Source: Lumbricus terrestris
Lineage: Eukaryota; Annelida; Clitellata; Crassiclitellata; Lumbricidae
Direction of reading: 5' to 3'
Length of the DNA stretch: 64,000 nt
Assembly (NCBI GenBank): GCA_949752735.1
Contig: OX457043.1
Coordinates: forward strand, 46,063,253 to 46,127,252
Position numbers and translations under genes: made by a program. The stretch's first letter is position 1. Each line of letters starts with the position of its first letter. The notes under the pieces are model-generated. The model ran no database searches. It was not told where the DNA came from and saw nothing but the letters and a program-made list of their open reading frames with translations. This document shows, one piece after another, positions 1 through 9,221 of the stretch.

Positions 1-489
1 GCATGTATGTATGTATGTATATATGTATTTCTGTAGTGTGTAGGTATGTATGTCCAGTCATGTGAGGTAAGACGCCCAGTCACGTGGGGTAAGACGCCCA
101 GCCCCGTGAGCATCTTACCCCCAAGCAGTAGTAGTTACATTCCATACTCCTCGCCTAAAACGACTACTTCAATGGCAGGTTTAAGTTCAATGTAGCATAC
201 CTAAATAAGTATGAATCCAACAAAGCATGGATCTTTCGGAAAAAGCGAAATTAAGTAATTTTAACAAATTAATGAAAAATGGGAACCCTTACATCAGCTT
301 TCGCAAAAATCGATTTTTCTTGATAACGAGTGACCTGGTCACAGGGAAAACGAAAGTAGGATGTCTTTCAACCGGAAATACATAAAACTAAACGGTTCTA
401 ACTAAAATTTGGATTCGGCATTTCAGTTGACTGAAATAATGCCTATGGGCATCTTACCTCCCATGGGCGTTTTGCCGCACCCTCCCCTA
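1..489. mobile_element. Right end of a TA-flanked DNA transposon (copy 1, cut by window edge)
   Basis: The stretch from the GTAT repeat at the window start through about position 487 is nearly identical to 31870-32479. It ends in CACCCTCCCC followed by TA, the same right terminus as the complete copy at 31036-32479, which has matching inverted ends and a TA duplication. The left part lies outside the window. There is no coding capacity. A Tc1/mariner-like non-autonomous element is the inferred class. Confidence 0.75.
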
Positions 490-523
490 AAGCCCGAAAC
501 GCATGGCAGGCTGCGGGGGCTCG

Positions 524-973
524 GTGTAAGGGTTTCAGATTACCCCCTCCTAAACATTACCCCCCCCTGCAGACTGTAAATTGCATCAATCATCGCATTT
601 ATTGCACTAAAAATATCAATAAATTCATCCCGCTTCTCGTTTTGGTCTGAAGATTTTCACCCGTCATCCCACTTCTGGTTTGTTATCAATATTTTCATCT
701 GTAACTAAAATACTATTCGCCGCTGAAGTTTACATGGAGAATATGGCTTCGAGGCTATTATTTTTTTCGGATCAAAATATTGATAGCAAACCACGAAGTA
801 GGATGACGGATGAAATTCTTCAGACCAAAACAAGAAGCGGGATGATTTTTCTGATTTTTTTAGTGCAATGAATGCGATGATTGATGCAAATCTAGTTTCC
901 GGAGGTAATCTGAAACCGGTTTCAAGTTACCGGGGGGTAATGTTTAGGAGGGGGTAATTTGAAACCTTTACAC
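524..973. mobile_element. Foldback (hairpin) element
   Basis: The left part (from GTGTAAGGGTTTCAGATTAC) is the inverted complement of the right part (ending GTAATTTGAAACCTTTACAC). The match continues inward through motifs such as TTGGTCTGAAGATTTTCA against its complement near 820-840. Almost the whole 450 bp folds back on itself apart from a loop near 700-770. No transposase is present. No clear target duplication was found, so the superfamily is undetermined. Confidence 0.75.
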
Positions 974-1210
974 GGTAGCGCAGTGGATAGCACGCTCGCG
1001 TAGAGTGCGAGAGGTAGCGAGTTCGAGCCCCCGTTGGGCGGACATGCTTTGTAGGCTGCTATTAGCGACGTGTAATTGTAGAGCTGTATGTTCTGTTAGT
1101 ATAGTTGAGTTTGATTAAGAGTAGGGCCTATATACTGCATAACTTGAAAATGTAAAGCGCAGTGCGCCTTGCATGCGCTACATTACACAATTTTTTTATA
1201 TTATTATTAA
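974..1210 (+). mobile_element. tRNA-derived SINE
   Basis: The element has a pol III A box TAGCGCAGTGG at 976-986 and a B box GTTCGAGCC at 1021-1029, the usual internal promoter of a tRNA-derived SINE head. It continues past the tRNA-sized part for about 150 bp and ends in a T-rich and ATT-rich tail near 1190-1208. The acceptor stem does not fold into a functional tRNA by eye. It abuts the foldback element on its left. Confidence 0.6.
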
Positions 1211-1845
1211 AAAAGCTTTAACCTAAATCGTCTATTTTGGAGCTTTGAACACAATAGCCACGGTGAACGATCGCTGAACGAATTCATATCAAGGTTCTGC
1301 TGAATACGAGAGACCAACCATTATTTAAGAAAATGAAAATAAACGTTCCCATCTTACCAGAGACGTTTTCCTTATTATGCCTCGAATTATTCTGAGCACA
1401 AACTGCTCCACAGCTGCCAGAAATCAGAAGCCAATTAGTCGCGAATGGATTCTTCTCGCAGATTTGAATGAAAACGACGATAGCGACTCGGTCGGGAAGT
1501 CCCGAGCATAGCGCTCGCTGCTGCAGCAGAGGCGAGCAATTATTGCGGTTGAATGAAGCCTGCTCACGTCGTAGTAAACATGTCCTGTCGCCATGGCGGA
1601 ACTACTTGCATACACTGGCATTTTCAATAGGATCTTCTCTGCCGCTTTAGCACCATTTGTCTTGCATTTGATTCTCTTAATCATGGTATATTAATTTCTT
1701 AGTCAGAAAATATTTGTGTAAGAGCGCTTGATCGGTTTAGGAGCCTTCTTGAAAATAGAATGCAACAGGTTTCGTGCAATGGTTCATTATCCAAAATCAA
1801 TTAGATTGTATAAAAGCGGGTAAGTAGGTAAGTAAGTAAGTATGT
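1211..1845. other. Unassigned intergenic DNA
   Basis: No gene, splice-ready exon or recognisable element was found. Short open frames on both strands at 1424-1684 have no family resemblance and look like chance frames. Confidence 0.4.
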
Positions 1846-1847
1846 AT

Positions 1848-1849
<2 letters not shown>

Positions 1850-1879
<30 letters not shown>

Positions 1880-2132
1880 TGTATGTATGTATGTATGTAT
1901 GTATGTATGTATGTATGTATGTATGTATGTATGTATGTATGTATGTATGTATGTATGTATGTATGTATGTATGTATGTATGTATGTATGTATGTATGTAT
2001 GTATGTATGTATGTATGTATGTGTGTATGTGTGTGTGTATGTATGTATGTATGTATGTATGTATGTATGTATGTATGTATGTATGTATGTATGTATGTAT
2101 GTATGTATGTATGTATGTATGTATGTATGTAC
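1850..2132. repeat. (GTAT)n microsatellite
   Basis: Nearly pure tetranucleotide array of about 280 bp, with a short GTGTGT interruption near 2022-2036. It yields long artificial frames of Met-Tyr-Val-Cys or Tyr-Ile-His-Thr that are not genes. It is preceded by a short GTAA-type run at 1818-1842. Confidence 0.95.
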
Positions 2133-3039
2133 ATGTATGCAGGACTATGTAAGATGCTGACTTCTTAGCGGCGTGCTGTAAATACTCGGTTTGGTTACAA
2201 TCATAGCGGTAAAAAAACGATGAAAATAAAATAAAAAAAACGGAAAACCTCATCTTTTTTCGAAAAAATAAAAAACGACAAAAACCCGACAAAAAACGGA
2301 AACGGATAATAATTTGTCTATGTTACATCTGGAACTTCATTTTAAGCTTAGAAATCTTGCTTATATGCAATTTTATCTTAATCTGCATATAGGCATAGCA
2401 CAATTTTATTATTAGGCCAAAATTAATTGGTATAAGTAACATTAATCTACTACATTTATTTTTTCTTATAACTTTGGTCTAATAAAAAAATTAAGAAAAA
2501 TTAAAGGTATTGAAATCTTTTCAAATTTAAATTGTAAACATAAATCGACATAAGTTCATGCTGATCGACATAGGCCTAACGCAATAAAAAATCTAATCAG
2601 AAGCAAAGACCATGTACTTAAAATTGCAACGTGTAAATATTAATTCTAGGCTCAAGAATTTTATATCAAAATAACTCGTACAAATTTTATTGCTTGTGGG
2701 GACCTAATACATGTATTTCTCAAATGATGACTCAAACAATTACATAATGACACTATGGTTAGATGAATCCTTGAGAGTACGGTGAAAACGATATGGAATA
2801 TCGGATAAAAAATTAAATTAAAGAAAAAATAACAGACAGTAAATAAATAAATAAAGTTAAATGAAAAATAACTAAAAACGATAAAGAACGATGCGAAAAA
2901 AAACAACGAAAAAACGACGTTTTTTGGAGAGAATAAAAAACGGAAAAACTTTTTTACAACTATGTTTACAATTATTACGCATGTATGTACAATAATATTG
3001 TATATGCACGTTTTTTGGCAGTTATTATTCTGTCGGTGT
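2133..3039. other. AT-rich intergenic DNA, no gene seen
   Basis: Strongly AT-rich sequence. Two similar A-rich patches with AAAACGG and AACGACG motifs occur at 2210-2310 and 2870-2960, suggesting a degenerate dispersed repeat. No coding potential is recognisable. Confidence 0.4.
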
Positions 3040-3815
3040 AAATAATGGCAATAATTATTATTGCGAAGATCATGTATTGTAGACCTATTATTATGTATTA
3101 TGACAATGCATGTTGTCTTTGACATTATTGTGGGGGAAAGGCCATTGTTTCACTGAGGCATTGTGCCTACCAACTGATTTGGCTCAATTGTTTGAGACAG
3201 CTTGACGTCGACAATAGGTAAGCATGCCTAGATGAAGCATCCTTCCGTTTATTCATATTTTAGGTTCCATCCATAGTTCAATAAAACAAAGTATTTTATG
3301 GCGCCAGACCTTTTAATCTTTCCATTATTACTCTGCGTCCATTTTCAGACAATACCGGGCCAATAATGCTACCAGGTTTTTTTGCGACTCAAACGTTCAT
3401 GTTTGGTATTTAATAAACCTCATTTATACGCATATATCATCAGCCTCAAGGCTCTTTCGCTGGGACCTAAGTGGTTGATAAAAATCAACGCCTGAATTTT
3501 GTCACTGTGCTCCGCGTTGATGTCGTTCAAAATCCATTAAGAACATCAATCACATACAAAGGACTGTTAATCTGTTATTTGCTACAATCAACGTTAACCG
3601 TTCTCTGGCTCTCATTGATGCATTTAACAGGTCAAATTAATTCTTTTCACAACCGTTGAGGCTGGTCGGCTGAATCGTGAGCTCTTGAAAAAAAAGATGC
3701 AATTAATAGCTTCAGGCTCTCTCGCAAATTATTGCTAAAGTAGCGGAAACAATGTTTGCTTTGTTTTCGTTCCATTACGGATCCGAAACACGGTTCAGAC
3801 TGAACACAGATTATG
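3040..3815. repeat. Diverged duplicate of 60190-61240
   Basis: Several collinear blocks match the right side of the window: the stretch around GTTTCACTGAGGCATT (3155-3171), the AATAGGTAA segment near 3212, the CCATTTTCAGAC block near 3340, and the segment at 3715-3790 against 61110-61190. The last segment is open on the minus strand in both copies, reading VMERKQSKHCF here and VMEQKQSKQCF there, with a 3-nt length difference. Whether it is an exon is unknown. Confidence 0.55.
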
Positions 3816-3817
3816 TT

Positions 3818-4058
3818 GTCGGGCGCGGTGGTGCACGTGTAGTGGTGGGTTCGGCGCCTTGGAGCCGGAGGTTTCCAGGTTCGAATCCACCTCAAGTCAT
3901 CATGTAGGGACCTTGAGCAAGTCCTTCACTCGCAATTGCTTGTGCGCTTCGGCGTGAGGCTCCGTTGCAGTGCCCGCGCTGTAGTCGAGGAGCGCCTCTG
4001 ACTCTGAGGAACGAGCTAGAAGGGGCGATATCTATAATATCAAATGCCATAAAAACTG
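3818..4058 (+). mobile_element. tRNA-derived SINE, family shared with 60612-60845
   Basis: A B box GGTTCGAATCC lies at 3879-3889. It is followed by the family body containing GGGACCTTGAGCAAGTCC and a 3' part with GCGCCTCTGA, resembling CR1/L2-type LINE tails. The second copy at 60612-60845 shares these segments in order. The A-box region is weak. It interrupts the duplicated 3-kb region at a different point than the other copy does, so the two insertions are independent. Confidence 0.7.
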
Positions 4059-4539
4059 GACCGGATTAAGGCATGTTCAACATGTTCGGCCGAACAGAGA
4101 CCCAACACTTTAGGGGGCCCCCACAAATACAATAGGAATATTTCTTCATCATTGTTAATAATAATGTTACAGCAAAAATGAGCTTAAATCTCTGAACAAA
4201 TTGCAAATTTATTCGAAAACTAATGATTTTAACATAATTATTATACAACTTTTGCGCATGTGTGGGGGCCCTTATGGAGTTTCCTTTAACAGGCAGATTG
4301 ATCTTGAAATCAGTGAGAAATGCAAGTAAAAGCTATAAGTTTTATTGCTTATAATTATAAACACTTACGGTAATACCTATTCAGATCTGAATTCAAGTGC
4401 CATGCAACGCATTATGAAAATTTCACTCCATTTAATGGAGTCATTGCAATGGGTCTATAATTAATTATTGTGTACGCTGCGGGCTCGGTATACAATCTGT
4501 TTTTACGAATTCAAACAATCAATCACATAAATTTATATG

Positions 4540-4860
4540 GAGCCCATTAAAAAGCTACTCAGAGGCACTCCCAACCCAGGTCTGGTCAAAAAGAAAAGGC
4601 TCAAGAAGACGAAAGAAAGCCTGCAGAGTCATTGGGGAAGCGAGATGAGATAGTTAGACCCATTACCAAGAATGCTCTTCGCTGCATGGTGTCTACGCGA
4701 AAAGGGGCAATGAAGTCTCCACAGGTAGCCGAGCGCAGCGAAAGGCGGCCCATGCAGAGAGACAGAAGCGGGAGGTTAAAAGTTCACATTGGTGGGATGG
4801 AGCTTGAGCCAGGTCCTACCACTGGAGAAAGCGCGGAAATATAGGCTAATTATGTTAGTT
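4540..4860 (-). mobile_element. LINE or SINE 3'-end remnant
   Basis: Read on +, GAGCCCATTAAAAAGCTACT and the following CAGAGGCACTCCCA resemble the 3' end of the minus-strand LINE at 14620-14700 (tatagcgcc..., GAGAGGCGCTCCCA, then a lysine-rich AAAAAG stretch). The remainder is too decayed to translate. It is probably an old copy of the same family or a SINE carrying its tail. Confidence 0.35.
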
Positions 4861-5118
4861 TGTAATAAGTTACAGTGCTACACCAGGGCAAATCAGGACA
4901 AATGCCCTGGTGAAAAAAACTTTGCCCTTCCATGGTCGTTGTCTTGCCACAAGATTGCTAGAAATTTCCTCTGCTAAGAATTTATTTGTGAAACAAAGTC
5001 GCTTCTGCACTGTTGGCTTGCACCATGCAGTGCACTGGCTATGCCATGGTTAGAAAAATGCCTGACCATGAATCTTAAATCACGTTTGTAATTATTATTG
5101 AGCTGTATAATATGTATA

Positions 5119-6084
5119 CCGTAAAACGGGGTTGCTTTGGCCCAAATTTTCGGGAAAACTTCTGTCCACTCCCCCACAACAGAGCAATGAGCTTGAGCAA
5201 AGTGTTAAAGGAAGACATGGGGTTGATAGAATAGAACATGTGCTTATTTCTTACATATGTTGGACATAAATATTTTTATTTTATTTTTGTGTGTGTGGAC
5301 AAAGTCACCCCGTGGGTCGGGGTGACTTTGTCCCATATGTTTAGTGCAAGTATTTAACATTGATCCATCAGCTGTAACAATAATGTACCTACAGTGGGGT
5401 GACTTTGGCCCACAACAGATGTTTTAAAAACTATATTGCACTACTGTCATGTATTAATACCAGTATAGTGATGCATACAAAAGAAACACATGAATTTTAC
5501 CGTGAAATTACTGAAATTATTGCAAAAGTTTGTTTCATAATCGTTCACTTGATTATTTCAAGTTTTTAAGAAGTTAGACAGTCTAAATATATGATTACGT
5601 GCAAAAAGGCTTTTAAAAGTTCGTTATATAGAGTAAGAACTGGAAAATTAGAATATTATAAGCCGGGCCAAAGTGACCCCAAAAAGTGGCCAAAGTCACC
5701 CCAAAAACTAAAACGTCCATCCCAAAAATATTCCAATCGAATTTATTCCTCAAACAGCATGCCACATTTGTACTATATCAGTAAACAACCTATACAACCC
5801 GTAATCACGTACTGAAAATTCGTTTAAACATTTCTACACAGTAAAGTATACACGTCGTTTAAATTAAGGATTTTGCACATTTACGATGTTTGATGATAAA
5901 TAATATCTTTCAAATGTCCAAAATTAACAAACACTCGTTAAAAGCGAAGCTAAGGCCTTGTTTTTCAAGAATACGTAACAAGAAGTTCAATCTCAAATAT
6001 TGTGTGGCACGCAGAATGCATCAAAACTCCTTAGTCAGTTTGGGCCAAAGTCACCCAGCAGGACAAAGTAACCCCGTTTTACGG
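5119..6084. mobile_element. Palindromic MITE with TA target duplication
   Basis: The left end CCGTAAAACGGGGT and the right end ACCCCGTTTTACGG are perfect inverted repeats flanked by TA on both sides (5117-5118 and 6085-6086). Inside, the motif GGGTGACTTTG and its complement CAAAGTCACCC recur at least six times near 5305, 5325, 5395, 5670, 5690 and 6045. There is no transposase. A Tc1/mariner-type origin fits the TA duplication. Confidence 0.8.
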
Positions 6085-6292
6085 TACTTTAACACTAGAC
6101 TGGAATACTACAAGACATGTTGAGATCTTGAAAATAGAAATAATGAATAATAGACGAATGCTGATTCGTTGAATAGGCCTACAACAGCTAGGTTTTGTGG
6201 GTCATTTTGTCATCCTTCTATAACGTCGTGGCCCCCACAATTTTACTGAACAGGGCCTCCACATTTGTTAATCCGGCTCTGCTTAGGGAATG

Positions 6293-6884
6293 GATGCTTT
6301 AGCCTAATACACATGTTAATCACTTCGGTATCGCCACAAGAAGCTCTGCCACTGCCCGTTCTCTGGCTGTGCCAGTCTAAAGCGTGGTGATAAGAGGAGG
6401 GCGACGATAGTTATCTTTGTTATGACACAGTGTCATCAAACAGCAAACTACTGCGAGAAACGGGACCTATCCAATGTTGCTGCATTTTAAGCAGTAGGCT
6501 ATGTATGTACTATGCAGTTCACGTCTGAGTCTGATTTTTTCAGGTTAATAATTATTCAGGATTAAGTCCTATTCGAAAATCGAAACTGCTTGTAGGACTA
6601 TGATATATGATTATGATTATGTCATTAGTCTATAGGTTTGGTGATTCTGCTAGTTGATTATGGTTGCAAATATGTTTTAAAGAATTTTTCATAATTATTC
6701 TAGATTGTGATTCATGACAAAATAATCAAATGCCTCAAAACTATATGACGTATAAAACATCAAGTAGCCCCAGCCAACCAAAATTTAAAGGCAGCTCTTA
6801 TTTCTCAGTCTCATCGCTATACAACGAAGTTAATTAATTGGTTTAAGTCAAATCTGAAACTAAAACTATAGCTGGTTGGTGATC
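6293..6884. other. Unassigned intergenic DNA
   Basis: No recognisable gene or repeat. A TAGGCCTAC octamer occurs near 6173 just outside, and ordinary AT-rich sequence follows. Confidence 0.4.
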
Positions 6885-6888
6885 TTTG

Positions 6889-7499
6889 TGTAGTATCTGG
6901 CCTAAGACATAAGATATTATTAAGATAATACAGAGAGAGATAAAGAGAGATAGAGAGTGAGAGAGACAGACAGACAGACTGACTACAGGTTAAGTACAAG
7001 TAGAGATAGGGTAAGAAGTGATTGGCTAGAGCAACAGATCTGAGAGAGTGGTCAGCGACCAATCAGGCTAGACCACATAGGTGAAGAGGCTGGAGGTTGC
7101 CAAGGTATAGTAGAGAGATTGAGTTAGTGACCAGTTGAGATCCAGTCAGCAAAGAAGCAAGAGTTCAGACAGCAGAGATAGTCGGCAGAAGGCCGAGGCT
7201 TAGGCCAAGGCTGGATGCCGCATTGCCGTACACATAGGAGATGCAGCGATCAGCCAGAAATAAGTTAATCGATCGAGAAAGTTTGTAGCTGAGTTCAGTC
7301 AAGTAGGTCGAGTGTTTGGTCTAACTCGTTACCATTATATTATTTGCAATTACTGTCTGCGTCGTGAATGTCAAGTATGTCGTCATCTTGAGATCAAGAA
7401 TTAAATCAATAAACGTTCATCAACCGAAAGAGCTATTGTTCCCTTGTCTCATCTGGTCGATAACCTGTACTAGTCAGACGACCAGCAAAGACGGCTACA
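6889..7499 (+). mobile_element. Solo LTR of a retrotransposon
   Basis: The 611-bp segment begins TGTAGTATC and ends GGCTACA, giving the TG...CA ends and 5-bp inverted tips (TGTAG/CTACA) of an LTR. TTTG flanks it on both sides (6885-6888 and 7500-7503), a 4-bp target duplication as seen in Gypsy-type insertions. AATAAA lies at about 7408, about 90 bp before the 3' end. A GA-rich patch lies at 6935-6980. No second LTR or gag/pol frame is nearby, so it is read as a recombination-derived solo LTR. The open frame at 7364-7573 merely crosses its end. Confidence 0.75.
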
Positions 7500-8480
7500 T
7501 TTGGATATTGACCCGGAAAAGGCTTGGTCTTGGAGCGTCATTGGTTGATGCCTTGTGCATTAGACAAAAATGATAATGAACAATAATCAGCCGAACATCC
7601 TTACTGCATCTGGTACATTTGATACGGCGTTGTTCCTGACGTTAGTAGACCCTATATAGTTATAAACAGATGCAGCTGTAGCCTAGTGGGAAAAAAGAAA
7701 GCTGCTATTAGTCATCTGTTTTTCCTGAATTAGACCAATCCTCAGTTTCGTCTTTCCTATTTTAGTCTACTTCATTATTGTAAGCCTATAAATCCTGAGT
7801 GGAAAATTGCGTTTGTTTCATGATGTTTGATCTTACTGGATAATAATTTAAGTTCAATATCAGTCAATGACATTCTTGTCGAAAGTCCATCATCGTTTAA
7901 GGCAAGCTGTGTATTTTCTACTTCTTAAACCACGTTGGCCTACAATACATAATTGGTTAATTCAGATATCTATCTAGTTAAAACGACTCATCTTACGTCA
8001 AGAAATTTAAGTTATGGCTAAAACGTTGTGAATTCAGAAAGGAATCAAAATAAATTACTAATTACAGCTGAAGTCGTTTCGCGCAAGAGAGAAACCAGCA
8101 TAAAGGCCTATCACGAATCGATTTGGAGAGAGTAGCATAATTGCTGTGGGTGCGACAAAGTTAATGCAAGAACTTTTAGCTGCGTGTTGCTTATAGTCTA
8201 CGACCCGCACTATTATTGACACTCGTCCAGTAATATTATGTGAAGTGAAACATTAAAGGTGAGGAATGAACAATTTTTTAATAACTCAATATAGGCCTAT
8301 ATGCTGGTTTGAATAACCTAATCTACATGTAGTGGCTTATAATCAGGTACGCGAATGCACAAATTCGATGTTGGCTTGAGGTGGTGTCACAACAAATGGT
8401 TCAACGACAAATGTTTAGCAGTTCACGACAAAAAATAATCAACACAAAGAAATCGAGACAAACTATAAGCTGAATAATAT
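7500..8480. other. Unassigned intergenic DNA
   Basis: No gene or element could be recognised. It lies between the solo LTR and the minisatellite upstream of the Mab-21 gene. Confidence 0.35.
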
Positions 8481-8489
8481 TGAATGATT

Positions 8490-9050
8490 AAACTAAATAC
8501 TTTGCTTAGAGAAGCTGGATTTGATGACAGTTGCATAATTGCTTAATTTTTTAGAGGCTGAATTGAATAAGCTAATAAGGCCCATTATCCACATAAATGA
8601 AAGTTGGGTTTATAATAGAAAATTCTTTGCTTGACTAAAAGGTGGGTTGAGGTCTAATTCTACACTGAAAATAAAAACTGAATTGAAGATAATTCTTTTT
8701 ACCTAAATTGAGCCTAGATTGATGAAAATGATTAATGCTTTAGATAGAATCTTGTTTGATTAAACTAATTTATGCAGGTTTTTGCTTGAATAGAAGTTGG
8801 ATTGATGAAGATAATCATTCACTTTATCAGGAGCCGGAATAATTGAACTAATGCTATATTTAGATCATATAGAAGCCGAAATTATATGCAATTTATCACT
8901 GAAATGGAGTCTGGATTAATGAAACTGACACAGTGTTTTTTCGTAAATAGAATCTGGATTGATGAGAATGGTTTCTTTAGTAGATTATAATCCACCAGGC
9001 TTATATTGAATTAGCAAAGAATTCGCACAGATTTAGTGTAATGGATTCAG
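8490..9050. repeat. Degenerate ~40-bp minisatellite
   Basis: A decayed tandem unit of about 35-45 bp recurs, with a core like AATAGAAGCTGGATTGATGA followed by an AT-rich spacer. Clear units start near 8506, 8808, 8846, 8887, 8922 and 8965. The same unit forms an array at 44340-44640 inside another element, so the repeat is dispersed. Confidence 0.6.
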
Positions 9051-9221
9051 TTTCTACTTGAACAAAAGAACTATATTTTTAAATACATCTTTCATATAGC
9101 GGGTGGACACGAAACTGGCAGCTGTCGGCTACAAGATATTTTGCTGACCAACATTTCACCAAAATACAAACCATATTCTTTCGTTCATGTCGAGTGGTTA
9201 TAAGACAATTGCGATGATATC

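Larger units (their letters stand above)
4060..6292. mobile_element. Possible degenerate hAT-like element with CCGGATTAA ends
   Basis: The sequence GGACCGGATTAAGG near 4058-4071 faces TTAATCCGGCTCTG near 6279-6292. Runs of GGGGGCCC and GGCCCCC lie just inside. This suggests inverted ends around a body containing a LINE/SINE tail remnant (4540-4860) and the younger MITE at 5119-6084. Target duplications are not clear, so the boundaries are tentative. Confidence 0.3.

Noticed and set aside
974..1046. Functional tRNA gene
   Set aside because: A and B boxes are present, but no convincing acceptor stem or anticodon arm is seen, and the unit extends as a SINE.
1801..2292. Long Met-Tyr-Val-Cys and Tyr-Ile-His-Thr open frames (also at 31154-32105 and 52973-53842)
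   Set aside because: They are translations of GTAT/GCAT microsatellites on both strands, with no flanking coding signal.
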